Source: Nostoc sp. HK-01
GTDB lineage: Bacteria; Cyanobacteriota; Cyanobacteriia; Cyanobacteriales; Nostocaceae
Direction of reading: 5' to 3'
Length of the DNA stretch: 64,000 bases
Assembly: GCA_003990705.1 (NCBI GenBank)
Contig: AP018318.1
Coordinates: 6,063,001-6,127,000 of the forward strand
The notes under the pieces: generated by a model
Told to the model about the DNA's origin: nothing
What the model saw: the letters and a program-made list of their open reading frames with translations, nothing else
Databases searched by the model: none
Shown: positions 49,367 through 59,367 of the stretch, piece after piece
Layout: every line of letters starts with the position of its first letter
Position numbering within the stretch: the stretch's first letter is position 1
Position numbers and translations under genes: made by a program

Positions 49367-49894
49367 TTAGAGAAGCTGACTACGCTGCCCACCATGCAAA
49401 ATTGGCATCGTAAACAAACCCCAAGCCAAACCAGTCATTAACCCAAAGGGCGTAACTAAATAATTATTAAAATCCCACAAGCCAAAAATTTGTGCTGCTA
49501 ATTCTAACGGGTAAGCCATCATCAAAACACTAGCTAAAGCAGCACCATTCCAACCATATTGGCTTAACCAATAAAAACCTTTACCACCAGTCACAGCATA
49601 CAGTAGACGGGTCATTAACAGCCCTGTGACAGTACCATAACACCGCATACACACAGCCATGATAAATGGGGGTGCTAAATCTAAGCCCATCTCTGGTTGC
49701 GGACATACATGATTCCCCATGAAATAAATGATGTTCGCAATACCCCCAAGTAACCATACACCAGACGCAGCAAGAAAGGGGGCGACTGGCGGGCCAAAAA
49801 CCATCCCCGCCAGCAGAAAATCAGCAATTAAACTGACCCAATTAACTTGTAACTCTCTTGTGAAAGCGACTCTAGCCATTTCCTTTCTTTGCAC
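49367..49894 (-). CDS. DUF2085 membrane protein
   Basis: 175 residues, GTG start with AAAGG 5-6 bp upstream (alternative ATG at 49879). Four to five hydrophobic segments. The family motif is present: NHVCPQPEMGLDLAPP and VCMRCYGTVTGLL, with His-Cys and Cys-x-x-Cys that may bind metal or heme. Function unknown. It follows agrE by 10 bp and is probably in its transcript. Confidence 0.82.
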   Translation of the reverse strand: MQRKEMARVAFTRELQVNWVSLIADFLLAGMVFGPPVAPFLAASGVWLLGGIANIIYFMGNHVCPQPEMGLDLAPPFIMAVCMRCYGTVTGLLMTRLLYAVTGGKGFYWLSQYGWNGAALASVLMMAYPLELAAQIFGLWDFNNYLVTPFGLMTGLAWGLFTMPILHGGQRSQLL

Positions 49895-49904
49895 GAAACC
49901 TTTC

Positions 49905-52016
49905 TTAACCTACCACTGCACGATAAGGACTTGTCAACTTATCAAGCTGTTGAATCAACAAACTGAGGAATAAACCCACATCTGTAACTACACCCACTGA
50001 TTCAACCGAACCGCGATCGCTCAATTTAGTCACTACAGCCGGGTTAATATCCACACAAACCATTTTCACACCCGCTGGGGTCATATTCCCCACACCAATG
50101 GAGTGCAGCATGGATGACAGCATCAAAATCATCTCCGCACCTTCGAGATGTTTGGCATATTCTTCCTGGGCTTTAATCAAATCCATTTGGGTATCAGGTA
50201 AAGGCCCGTCATCTCGAATGGAACCAGCTAGGACAAACGGCACATTATTGCGGACACATTCATACATTACGCCGCTTTTAATTACCCCCGCCTCTACAGC
50301 TTTGGCTATACTGCCATGACGACGGATGCTATTAATTACCTTGAGGTGATGGCGATGTCCACCCCGCACGGCGACACCCCGTTTCATGTCTACACCGAGG
50401 GATGTTCCCATCAGATTTTGCTCGATGTCGTGGACTGCGATCGCATTTCCTCCCAGTAAGGCTTGTACATACCCTTCTCGAATTAGCTGTGAGAGGTGTT
50501 CGCCGCCACCAGTGTGAATTACCACAGGCCCAGCTGTGACAACTACTTTACCGCCAGCATCTCGGATTTTACGTAGTTCCCAAGCAACTTGTTCTACAAC
50601 TAACTCCACGCGGCGTTCGCTGGAAACACCCGCCGACATAAAGCTGAATTCTTGGGAGTTGCGTTGTTCGCGCGATTCGGTTTTGCGGATGGTGCGGATA
50701 CCCAGGACATCGACAACTACTTGTTCGCCAACTTCCAAATCACGGAGAATTTTACACCGTGCCACTATACCATTAGAGCCTTGAGTAATGGCGATCGCAC
50801 CATCCATCCGCTGATTTTCTACCTTCACCCATTCCCCGTTTATCCGTACTTCCGTCGGATAAATTGTGCTGACGTAGAAATCATCAGGTGCAACACCCGC
50901 CAAAGTTACAGGTTCCAGTTTGGCATCCCGTTCATCCTGGGGTAAGTCTACCGCACCCAAATCAATTAACAAGGAGATGATTTCTTCCATCACCTCGTGA
51001 GATGGTGCAGATACCTTCACTTCAGCCGCCGAAGTACTTTGGCGCTGTTCTCCCAAGTTGAAATTCAACACTTGGAAACTTCCGCCTGTATCGACAATCA
51101 AATCTAAGGCGCGGTTAATTAAACCAGAGTCCAGCAAATGTCCTTCTAGACGAATAATCCGACTTTCTACAGACACATTTGCATGAACTTCTTCACGGAC
51201 TGGTTCTGTTACACGCAAGGTGAGACACTTAGCTGCACCACCAGCCTTGAGAAATTCAGTTAACTGTGTTTCCAGGACTTGAAAACCAACTTCCGCCAAA
51301 CGAGATTTTAAAGCATCGCTGGCTTTATTCATAATTACGATACTGTCAACATTCACCGCATTACAAGCGAAATTGACTGCATCAGCTTCGGCTATGGCTA
51401 TGCGCTTTTCTGCGGCGACACGCATTTCAATTAAGCGGTTGGAGTAAGAATCAAACGCGCCGGGATAGTAAAGTAAATAGCCGTTAGCTAAAGGACAAAA
51501 GCAAGTATCTAAATGATAGAAACGCTCATCAATTAAACGCAGAGATAACACTTCAATATCCAGCCATTTGGCAAGATAGGGGTGAGAATCTAACTCAGAA
51601 CGGAAACCATAACCCGCCCATAACCAACGCCCTTCTCTATCTAGAAGTGCATCACCTGCGCCTTCAAAGGGTAAATCTTTTGGCAGTTCATAGACTGTAT
51701 AACCGTTTTCTTCAAACCATTGTTTAAAGTGTGGTTCTTCTCCCTGCCGTTCTTTATGTAAAAAACGACTCAGTACAACATTGTCACCGAGAACTAAACC
51801 CGCGTTGGCAGTAAAAACTAAATCAGGCCAACCTTTCTGGGGTGTGACTAAATTTACAATGGCGTGTTCTTTGAGAATTTGATATAAACCTTGCCACTGT
51901 TCGACGGCGCGATCGCGTGAGGATTTGTGAATATTCCCTTCCATCCAAGGATTAATCACATAGTCCACATCATAGTGGTCAGGAGGACACATTAAAAAGC
52001 GAATCCGGGAATTCAT
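49905..52016 (-). CDS. agrE: AgrE/ArgZ-type arginine dihydrolase - ornithine cyclodeaminase fusion
   Basis: 703 residues, the length of Anabaena AgrE. The N-terminal guanidino-group hydrolase domain (1-270) has PDLVFTANAGLV, FEGAGDALL, FYHLDTCF (His168) and the catalytic Cys264 in GGAAKCLTLRV; it converts arginine to ornithine, ammonia and CO2. A middle LOR/SDH-type domain (about 285-450) and a C-terminal NAD-binding domain (GPVVIHTGGGEHL, GTSLGVDMKRGVAVRGGHRH, ILMLSSMLHSIGVGNMTP) convert ornithine to proline. In Nostoc this route uses arginine released from cyanophycin, notably between heterocysts and vegetative cells. Confidence 0.95.
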   Translation of the reverse strand: MNSRIRFLMCPPDHYDVDYVINPWMEGNIHKSSRDRAVEQWQGLYQILKEHAIVNLVTPQKGWPDLVFTANAGLVLGDNVVLSRFLHKERQGEEPHFKQWFEENGYTVYELPKDLPFEGAGDALLDREGRWLWAGYGFRSELDSHPYLAKWLDIEVLSLRLIDERFYHLDTCFCPLANGYLLYYPGAFDSYSNRLIEMRVAAEKRIAIAEADAVNFACNAVNVDSIVIMNKASDALKSRLAEVGFQVLETQLTEFLKAGGAAKCLTLRVTEPVREEVHANVSVESRIIRLEGHLLDSGLINRALDLIVDTGGSFQVLNFNLGEQRQSTSAAEVKVSAPSHEVMEEIISLLIDLGAVDLPQDERDAKLEPVTLAGVAPDDFYVSTIYPTEVRINGEWVKVENQRMDGAIAITQGSNGIVARCKILRDLEVGEQVVVDVLGIRTIRKTESREQRNSQEFSFMSAGVSSERRVELVVEQVAWELRKIRDAGGKVVVTAGPVVIHTGGGEHLSQLIREGYVQALLGGNAIAVHDIEQNLMGTSLGVDMKRGVAVRGGHRHHLKVINSIRRHGSIAKAVEAGVIKSGVMYECVRNNVPFVLAGSIRDDGPLPDTQMDLIKAQEEYAKHLEGAEMILMLSSMLHSIGVGNMTPAGVKMVCVDINPAVVTKLSDRGSVESVGVVTDVGLFLSLLIQQLDKLTSPYRAVVG

Positions 52017-52187
52017 AAAAATCTTACTAGCGTTATAGATGCTACAGGCCTAATCTGGATATAATTTCAAATCCGCTACAAAACCTCTACCTTGAGATAG
52101 TTGAAGGATTTATAGAAGCTTCGCTCCTATTTTATGGGAAAGACAACTTTGTGACCGTGGGATTCCGTGATATTTTAGCGCCATTTA

Positions 52188-52628
52188 GTGCAAATGACTA
52201 AGATGACACATCTAAAAATTACAGTAGATGATCAACCTGATGCAAAAGATATTCATACTGTCATCAGCCATCTGGTGGAATACAACAATAGTCAAACACA
52301 GCCAGATGTCAACAAGCCTCTAGCTATTTGGGTACGGGATACTGATAGTACCATTGTTGCGGGGTTAATTGGCAAAACAAATTGGGAATGGCTGTATATT
52401 TCCCATCTGTGGGTATCTGAGACACTGCGCGGCCAAGGATATGGTAGCAAAATGATACTAGAGGCTGAGAAAGTAGCGAAACAACGCGGCTGTGGACACG
52501 CATATCTAGATACCTTTAGTTTTCAAGCCTTGGGTTTTTACCAACGTCTCGGCTATCAAATCTTTGGCGTTTTAGAAGACTTTCCCCCCGGACATCAGCG
52601 ATATTTTTTATCGAAAAAGTTGTTGTAA
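52188..52628 (+). CDS. GNAT N-acetyltransferase
   Basis: 146 residues. Acetyl-CoA-binding motif A is clear: ISHLWVSETLRGQGYGSKMI with the Q/R-x-x-G-x-G/A loop RGQGYG; then AYLDTFSFQALGFYQRLGYQ and FGVLEDFPPGHQRYFLSK. Acceptor unknown. Start may be the GTG at 52188 or an ATG at 52194 or 52203; no ribosome binding site decides. Confidence 0.85.
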   Translation: MQMTKMTHLKITVDDQPDAKDIHTVISHLVEYNNSQTQPDVNKPLAIWVRDTDSTIVAGLIGKTNWEWLYISHLWVSETLRGQGYGSKMILEAEKVAKQRGCGHAYLDTFSFQALGFYQRLGYQIFGVLEDFPPGHQRYFLSKKLL

Positions 52629-52726
52629 TATCATGTCCGGCTAATTAGTGATAATTCCCAAATCTATGCACAAAACCCAAAAACTCTTCCTCTGCGGTCT
52701 TAATGATAATTTGACCGGACACAATA

Positions 52727-55306
52727 TTACAACTTCCTCCCACCGCCAACTGTAGATAAACCCAAGGGGCCGCGTGTTACACCTAATTGATTTTGTAACT
52801 TCAATTCTCGCCAAAGTTGAGAACCAGAAATTTCGCCTTGGAGTAGCTGACGGTAACGCTGTATTGTTTTAGTCACCTGTTCTGGTGTTTCATTGACAAA
52901 TTCAATGCGGAAATGACGTAAACCCAATTCTATCAAACGCTGTACGTATTCTGCTCCGGTTTGGGCTGTGCCATTAAATACTGTGTTACGACAACCTGCA
53001 TCAGCTTGCAGAACATGTTCACTACCCACACGGTCGCGTAACTTTACTTCATGTTTTTCGCAGGGTCTACCACAGTTGGTATAGTCTATGCCTTCTGAAA
53101 GAAAGGCGCAAAAAACACAATGTTCCATGTGAAACATAGGGATATGCTGATGAATTGTCACTTCAAACCATTGGGGTGGACAACTGCTAAGTAAGTCTTC
53201 TAATTGAGCGATATTTAAATCGTAGGATGCCGTTAGCCTTTCTAAACCAAAGTGCTGCTGAAAGTAATCTGCGGTTAACGCATTAGCAACGTTAAGTGAG
53301 AAATCACCTACGCATTTGTCTGCACCAAAAAATTGTAACTGATCATAATTCCGCACTAAATAGCCGTCAGCATTTGCAGCCTGTACTTGCTGTAAAATCC
53401 AGTTTTCTCCAGGTTTGGTAATGCGGGGAGGTGCAACCCAGATTTGAGGTAGGGGCGAACGGCCATTCGCCCTCACTAGTTGTACGGCTTGGCGGTAGGT
53501 GCGGGGGTCTTCAAATTCGCAGTAGAGAGTCTCTACACCAGTATTTAGGGCGGCTTGGAGTTGCTTGAGGTTGCGGACTAGAACTATGAGTGAAGGAGAT
53601 GCGGGAGATGAAGAAGATTTAGCCGGAAGTAGGTCTTGCAAAGAAATATTAGAACGCAGTTCCCAGCGTTTGGGTTGAGTGCGTAACGCTTCTAACTGCG
53701 CGACGATTTCTCGACGCATCCGATTTAACTCACTCACGGGAAGCATCACAGCACCATTGAGATGATTAGTTAAAGTTCCTAAACAAAAGGGAGTGTTCCC
53801 CAAACGACCGAACTGTTCTTGCAAACGGTCTGTATCCAAAGGTTTAGTATGCGCCTCAGCCAGTGCGATCGCCGATTCTACTTGGACGATATTACCAAGT
53901 TCATCGCGGGCGATCGCCATCAACAATTCCCCAACTTCCCCATAAATTTCCAAAGCTATCGGACGTTGAAATTGTGGGTTCTCTCCAGCAAAACTCTGAC
54001 GCAGCTGTTTATCTAATTCTGGGTCACTGGTTTTCCAAACTTTATCACCGATATGCACTCGCTGAAAATTCAAGTTATCTTTACCAAAAGTGAGTACAAC
54101 TTCCTGACCTTTCTGCGTCACCGTATAAACTCGACCGCCTTCTTCCTTTCCCTCTGGATGACCGCAGTCAAAAACAATTCCATCTCCTGGTTTCACAGGT
54201 GCTTCTAACTTCATCGTCACCTGTTCGTTACGAATGCGGGTAACTTCGCCCAAATAAACCCCGCGTTTCTTCCCAAACCGTGCATGAACTAATTCTTGAT
54301 TATTAATCCCATTAAACCAGCCAGTATATAATCCACGAGAAAACGCCATTTCTAAGTTGTATTGTTCTTGACCTTTTCCCCAACCCCTCTCCGAAACGGA
54401 GAGGGGAGTTCTACTTCCCCCTTCCCTGCGAGGGAAGGGGGTTAGGGGGTTAGGTCTCTCTAACTCCGCCATCACCTTATCCAAAGCTTCTCGGTAAACA
54501 CGAGTAACATTCGCAACATATTCCGGCGCTTTCAACCGCCCTTCAATTTTCAAACTAGTTACCCCAGCCTTCACCAAATCAGGTAATACTTCTAACCCTG
54601 CTAAATCTTGCGGACTCAATAAATATTTGCGTTCCGGTAAATCGACAATTTCACCATCAACAATTAAATCATAAGGCATCCGACAAGCTTGGGCGCACTC
54701 ACCCCGGTTAGCCGAACGTCCACCCAAAGCTTCACTCGTCAAACACTGACCAGAATAAGCGACACACAAAGCACCGTGAACAAAAACTTCTAATGGTAAA
54801 GTTGTGGCTTGCTGAATTTTCTGAATTTCTTTAATAGAACATTCCCGCGCCAGCACTACCAACTGACAACCGAGAGATTTAGCAAATTCTACTCCAGCCG
54901 CGCTGGTGATAGTCATCTGAGTAGAAGCATGGATAGGAAAATCTGGTGAAAGGTGACGAATGAGACGACAAATACCAACATCTTGCACAATTACCGCATC
55001 TACCCCAGCCGCAATAATGGTGCGGAGATATTGCTGTGCATCTGTTAATTCTTTAGGAAATATCAGTGTATTAACTGTGACATAGCCTTTGACACCCCGC
55101 AGGTGTAAAAACTGCATCAATTGTGGTAAATCAGCTTCTGTAAAATTTTGCGCCCGCATTCTGGCGTTAAATCTATCCAACCCAAAATAAATCGCATCAG
55201 CCCCATTTTCGACAGCAGCTTTAGCACATTCCCAGTTACCTGCGGGCGCAAGTAGTTCAGGACGTTGAAAACAGGTTTGTAGGTTTTGTGTGCGATCGCT
55301 TTTCAT
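52727..55306 (-). CDS. Peptidase U32 family protein (RlhA-like) with in-frame repeat insertion
   Basis: 859 residues. N-terminal U32 barrel: RPELLAPAGNWECAKAAVEN, GADAIYFGLDRFNARMRA, then EVFVHGALCVAYSGQCLTSE and GECAQACRMPY; C-terminal U32 extension with HMEHCVFCAFLSEG and NCGRPCEKHEVKLRDR, cysteines suited to an Fe-S cluster. Relatives (E. coli RlhA, TrhP) hydroxylate rRNA or tRNA. Residues about 283-314 (RPNPLTPFPRREGG and on to RGWGKGQ) are encoded by a palindromic repeat (54370-54458) and have no counterpart I know in the family; the frame stays open across it. Start ATG at 55306. Confidence 0.88.
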   Translation of the reverse strand: MKSDRTQNLQTCFQRPELLAPAGNWECAKAAVENGADAIYFGLDRFNARMRAQNFTEADLPQLMQFLHLRGVKGYVTVNTLIFPKELTDAQQYLRTIIAAGVDAVIVQDVGICRLIRHLSPDFPIHASTQMTITSAAGVEFAKSLGCQLVVLARECSIKEIQKIQQATTLPLEVFVHGALCVAYSGQCLTSEALGGRSANRGECAQACRMPYDLIVDGEIVDLPERKYLLSPQDLAGLEVLPDLVKAGVTSLKIEGRLKAPEYVANVTRVYREALDKVMAELERPNPLTPFPRREGGSRTPLSVSERGWGKGQEQYNLEMAFSRGLYTGWFNGINNQELVHARFGKKRGVYLGEVTRIRNEQVTMKLEAPVKPGDGIVFDCGHPEGKEEGGRVYTVTQKGQEVVLTFGKDNLNFQRVHIGDKVWKTSDPELDKQLRQSFAGENPQFQRPIALEIYGEVGELLMAIARDELGNIVQVESAIALAEAHTKPLDTDRLQEQFGRLGNTPFCLGTLTNHLNGAVMLPVSELNRMRREIVAQLEALRTQPKRWELRSNISLQDLLPAKSSSSPASPSLIVLVRNLKQLQAALNTGVETLYCEFEDPRTYRQAVQLVRANGRSPLPQIWVAPPRITKPGENWILQQVQAANADGYLVRNYDQLQFFGADKCVGDFSLNVANALTADYFQQHFGLERLTASYDLNIAQLEDLLSSCPPQWFEVTIHQHIPMFHMEHCVFCAFLSEGIDYTNCGRPCEKHEVKLRDRVGSEHVLQADAGCRNTVFNGTAQTGAEYVQRLIELGLRHFRIEFVNETPEQVTKTIQRYRQLLQGEISGSQLWRELKLQNQLGVTRGPLGLSTVGGGRKL
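54370..54458. repeat. Palindromic repeat core inserted in the U32 coding sequence
   Basis: Two perfect palindromes: CCCCTCTCCG-AAA-CGGAGAGGGG (54384-54406) and CCCCCTTCCCT-GCG-AGGGAAGGGGG (54417-54441), then TTAGGGGGTTAGGT. It is the same core as the intergenic elements at 9.2 and 38.1 kb; here it is in frame and encodes about 30 residues. Confidence 0.8.
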
Positions 55307-55470
55307 CAGGCTGAGATAGATTTAAATATCACCATAGCGATTCTATCAATAAAAACTTGCAGCGATAGATTCCCAGATTGTACGGTATTTGGAGGGTTAA
55401 CCAGTTTTTATCCTGTGGCACAATCTCGCAGTAGCGATGATAAAGTCAAATATATGTGGAAGTGGGAATT

Positions 55471-56085
55471 ATGACTCAAACCCTACCCAAATTAGCAACC
55501 TTTGAACAATTTATTGATTGGTATCCCTCGAATGGGGTGCAATATGAGCTACATCAAGGAGTTATTGTTGAAATGCCGCCCCCAACTGGTGAACACGAAA
55601 ATGTTGTTGGATTTTTGGCAGCACAGATTACTTTTCAGTTTTTACAAATGGGACTTCCGTTTCGCATTCCCAAAACTGCCTTGATCAAAATTGAGGGCAA
55701 TAACTCAACCTATTCTCCCGACATTTTAGTATTAAATCACGACAATCTTGTTAATGAACCACTGTGGAGCAAGCAGTCGACTGTTATTCAAGCTGCGTCT
55801 ATACCAATCACAATTGAAGTCGTTAGCACCAATTGGCGAGATGACTACTACGACAAATTCAGGGACTATGAAGAAATGGGAATTCCTGAGTATTGGATTG
55901 TAGACTATGCTGCACTCGGTGGCAAAAGATTTACTGGTAATCCTAAACAACAAACCATTACCATTTGTAATTTAGTTGATGGAGATTATCAAATGACTGT
56001 GTTTAGGGGAGATGATGCGATTATATCACCTTTATTTCCCCAACTAGAATTGACAGCACAACAAATTTTTGATTCGGCTTTGTAA
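55471..56085 (+). CDS. Uma2 family (DUF820) endonuclease-like protein
   Basis: 204 residues from the ATG at 55471 (GGAAGTGGGA upstream; an in-frame start at 55456 is less likely). The PD-(D/E)xK pattern of Uma2 is present: YSPDILVLN and the later IEVVSTNW, with DYYDKFRDYEEMGIPEYWIVDY. Cyanobacteria carry many such genes; cellular role unknown. No toxin/antitoxin partner is adjacent. Confidence 0.85.
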   Translation: MTQTLPKLATFEQFIDWYPSNGVQYELHQGVIVEMPPPTGEHENVVGFLAAQITFQFLQMGLPFRIPKTALIKIEGNNSTYSPDILVLNHDNLVNEPLWSKQSTVIQAASIPITIEVVSTNWRDDYYDKFRDYEEMGIPEYWIVDYAALGGKRFTGNPKQQTITICNLVDGDYQMTVFRGDDAIISPLFPQLELTAQQIFDSAL

Positions 56086-56122
56086 GCTGGCGCATCACGC
56101 ATTATATTGTCACGCAAATTGC

Positions 56123-59100
56123 TCAATTTCTAGTTACAGTCGCATCCTTGTGACTAGCAGAAGGACGGCGAGTTGCATATTTTTTCATTAACTCTTTGAC
56201 TTGGGTGGCTACTAATGGATGTGTATCTTGTTGTAATTTTGGTAATAGCTCTAAAAGCACACGATGAGAAACTGCATTTAAATATGCGATCGCTGCTTCT
56301 CGTACAAAGCCTGTAGGATGACGCAAGGCTAGTAAAATCTCTTTACTAGTTAGGCGGATGCGGCTAATTTGCGCGAGATGAAAACAGCAGGCTAAACACC
56401 AATCAGACAGGAAATTATCCAAACTCAGCATTTTCTGTAGTCGCTCACTGACTGGCATTGGTTCATATTCTACTAATTCAGCTTCTACTAAATAATGCAG
56501 TTTTTCTTGGTGCGATCGCTTGTCTAAAATATTCAACAACAGAGATTTTACAGGCAGAGTAACTGTATGCTCTAAAATTTCTAAACCTCTGGCGATGTTT
56601 GTTCCAGAGGGCGATCGCAAGTTAAAGGCTGCTGCTTGCATTTTTTCGGGTGAATACAGCAGCTTCAATAGTAAAAGTAACCGTTCTCGTCCATCTATTT
56701 CTAGTTCTAGCAGCGATCGTTGCAACAATTCGCAGACAACCGCTGCTCTCTGCGATGTGGAATAATTGTCCAGAGTTGGTGGTTTTTGCAAGTCAATGTA
56801 AGCCGAGTAAATTTCTCCTAAAAACTTTAACTCTTGCTCAATTAAACTTTCTACCCTAGTTTGATGGAAGCGGTCTACTCGATTGCTGGTTTCTGGTTGT
56901 TTCTGCACTTTGAGTAAACTACGCAAAATTTGATATCTAGTTGCACCCCAAGATTTTTCTAAGTGTAGCCAGAGGGCTTCAATCGCTTCTAAGGTAGGAA
57001 TGTGCGCAATTGTTCGCCACGCATACATCCGCACTATTTCTGGCTTATAAGTATTGGTAGCCAACCGCAACAGCATATATAAAGCTTCATTCTCCAGTTT
57101 GGCTAAGGCACGCATAGCCGTGCTGCGAGTTGATTTATAGTAAAGTGCAGCAATCAAGGCTGAATAGTAATCTTCTAAGCGAGTCGCTGCAATCATTTCC
57201 AAAACAGCACAGCGCACACGCAAAGATTCATCCTGCAATAAATTGGGGATATGAATTCGCAGAGCTTGAAGATAAACTGTTTCTCTTAAGGCTTTGACTC
57301 CATTGATGCGTTCTCGTTCTTGTTGATGAGTCAACATCCTTTGCAGAGTTTTGGTAGCTGCTACTTTTTGTATAGGCGTTCCCTGACGCAAAATCAAAGC
57401 GGCGGCGGTGGCGCGAATTAAGGAATGGTGTCGCGTGTGCAAATATTCTTCTAATTGACTCAAATTAGGATTTTCCTCAGCCAGCCAAACATAGCGCAAC
57501 GCTAAAGCCAAAACTTCTGGATCAATTTTTTCTGGGAGTTGTTCAATTAACAGGCGCACATCCGAAATATAAGCAGGATTCGCCCCGCCCATAAACATAA
57601 CTTCCAAACTTTGGCGCTGTAATTCCGGTGGTAACTTCAACAGCAACGGTGCTAAAACTTCGGCGGCTCCTTGGGGATCAATTTGGGCTAAAAGTTCAAT
57701 ACAAGAGTGTTTATCTGTGGTACTACCTTTTTCTCCTAAAGCTTTGACTACCCCCTGTTTAAAGACACGCAAGCCGACGTTAGAAGCACTTAATTCGCCC
57801 CGTTCTGCGCTTAAAACTAACAAATCAACATAACGCGATCGCAATACCCAAACAACTCTTAAACAGGTAGCAGCCGCTAATACAGTTTCACCAACAAATA
57901 CCCACTCTTGTAATACAGTGGAAACAACTCGGTTACAAACAAACAAAGTCGCCAAAATTAGTAATCCAGATCCACCTGTGGCGATCGCTTCGGCTGTTCC
58001 GCCAGATAATGCCTGCATGTGGCTGCGTAGCCGTTCAGGAATGGGTTGATAAAGTACTGGCCCACTACTGACAACAAAGGTGTAGCGCAGCAATTCATCA
58101 CAAAATTTTAAACTGACTAATCCCCAAAAAATTCCATAAGAATGCAAAGCGGGGAATAAATTTAATAAAGCGATCGCAGTTGGGACAACAAAGCCAACAC
58201 TAATCGGTAACAGTGCGGCGGTGAAAAATACACCAATCCGTTCAATGAGTCGGCTGGAAACAAACCATTGAGTTCCTAATTCACATAGCCCGACAATCCC
58301 CCCAAATATACCTAAAAAACTAGCAAGGTCGCGATCGCCTAAATTAGATTTTAATTCCCGGAGATATTGAAAATCGACTAATAGTCCAATAACTTGTAAA
58401 AGACCAACAAACGCAAATAACTGCCATGTATAGCGGCGCAGTGGTGCTTGAATCCGTCGATATCGAGAAGCTTGTTCATGGGGAACTTGACGTTGTGGCG
58501 CATCAGGAAAGGCGGCTCGATATTGATTACTTAAATAAGCTAAAATTGCTGACCCTAAAACAATCAATAAACAAGCAATTAAAATGACTTTTTCTAGTTT
58601 GACAAATTGCAAAATCCACGGCAAACTAAAGCCACTAATGACATCTGCTACTAATAGTCCACTGCTAACTAATGGGTAAGTGCGTTTAATTTCCCGGATG
58701 TTAAATATTTGGTTAGCAACAATTGAAGTGTTGAGGTCGTTAACTACATAAAGTCCATCTACCCACAGTCGCAGGATGAATACCAAAATTACTGCTAGGT
58801 ACGAAAGATGTAATCCCTCACGCAATAATACCAAGAATATCAGCGGCACAACCATACAAGGTGCGATCGCCACCACTACCCAACGCAAAGGAAAAATCTT
58901 TTGCAGCCAAGAATAAACAAAAACCAACCCTGCACCCGTTGCTGCACTAGCAATGTACATCCAAGGCAACGGACCAGCCCCATATTCATCTAAAAACAGT
59001 GCTACTGTACTATCCTCTGCCCAGCGTAATCCAATAGATACAGTTGTGTAAAAGGCAAACATAATCCATGTACGTTCACCTTCCTCTGGTCGCAGATTTA

Positions 59101-59164
59101 CCCACTGTAGCAGTCGTGAGAGAACACCTTTATTGACAACCAACGAGTAATTTTTCAGTTCCAT
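56123..59164 (-). CDS. Nucleotide-translocase-like transporter with C-terminal HEAT repeats
   Basis: 1013 residues from the ATG at 59164 (MELKNYSLVVNKGVLSRLLQ); the frame extends to 59215. Residues about 30-450 hold about twelve membrane helices in an ADP/ATP-translocase-like (NTT) or MFS pattern (EEGERTWIMFAFYTTVSIGL, SVALFLDEYGAG-type loop, VSLKFCDELLRYTFVVSSGP). Residues 470-1010 are alpha-alpha repeats of HEAT type (HHSLIRATAAALILRQ, DESLRVRCAVLEMIAATRL, PTGFVREAAIAYLNAV). Transported substrate unknown. Confidence 0.7.
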   Translation of the reverse strand: MELKNYSLVVNKGVLSRLLQWVNLRPEEGERTWIMFAFYTTVSIGLRWAEDSTVALFLDEYGAGPLPWMYIASAATGAGLVFVYSWLQKIFPLRWVVVAIAPCMVVPLIFLVLLREGLHLSYLAVILVFILRLWVDGLYVVNDLNTSIVANQIFNIREIKRTYPLVSSGLLVADVISGFSLPWILQFVKLEKVILIACLLIVLGSAILAYLSNQYRAAFPDAPQRQVPHEQASRYRRIQAPLRRYTWQLFAFVGLLQVIGLLVDFQYLRELKSNLGDRDLASFLGIFGGIVGLCELGTQWFVSSRLIERIGVFFTAALLPISVGFVVPTAIALLNLFPALHSYGIFWGLVSLKFCDELLRYTFVVSSGPVLYQPIPERLRSHMQALSGGTAEAIATGGSGLLILATLFVCNRVVSTVLQEWVFVGETVLAAATCLRVVWVLRSRYVDLLVLSAERGELSASNVGLRVFKQGVVKALGEKGSTTDKHSCIELLAQIDPQGAAEVLAPLLLKLPPELQRQSLEVMFMGGANPAYISDVRLLIEQLPEKIDPEVLALALRYVWLAEENPNLSQLEEYLHTRHHSLIRATAAALILRQGTPIQKVAATKTLQRMLTHQQERERINGVKALRETVYLQALRIHIPNLLQDESLRVRCAVLEMIAATRLEDYYSALIAALYYKSTRSTAMRALAKLENEALYMLLRLATNTYKPEIVRMYAWRTIAHIPTLEAIEALWLHLEKSWGATRYQILRSLLKVQKQPETSNRVDRFHQTRVESLIEQELKFLGEIYSAYIDLQKPPTLDNYSTSQRAAVVCELLQRSLLELEIDGRERLLLLLKLLYSPEKMQAAAFNLRSPSGTNIARGLEILEHTVTLPVKSLLLNILDKRSHQEKLHYLVEAELVEYEPMPVSERLQKMLSLDNFLSDWCLACCFHLAQISRIRLTSKEILLALRHPTGFVREAAIAYLNAVSHRVLLELLPKLQQDTHPLVATQVKELMKKYATRRPSASHKDATVTRN

Positions 59165-59234
59165 GCAGTTTAACTTTCTGATATCACCCTGCAACAGTTC
59201 GAGCAAACATCGCACTCAGCACTTAAAAAGCAAG

Positions 59235-59281
59235 AGTCCTGAGCAACTGAGTATTATGTTTCCCACTCAGCTCTCAGGACT
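59235..59281 (-). terminator. Terminator of infC
   Basis: On the minus strand AGTCCTGAG-AG-CTGAGT ... ACTCAG-TTG-CTCAGGACT forms a 15-bp two-part stem, followed by CTTGCTTTTT, about 90 bp after the infC stop and before the HEAT transporter gene. Confidence 0.7.
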
Positions 59282-59367
59282 ATCAGTTTTTGATAAACTT
59301 CTGCGATTTATGGTCGCTATGCTATTTCTAGCTGTAAACTATGCGTTGTGTTCAGAAAAGTTAAAGC

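Noticed and set aside
55456-56085. Uma2 gene as part of a toxin-antitoxin pair
   Set aside because: No small partner gene lies next to it; the neighbours are unrelated and partly on the other strand.
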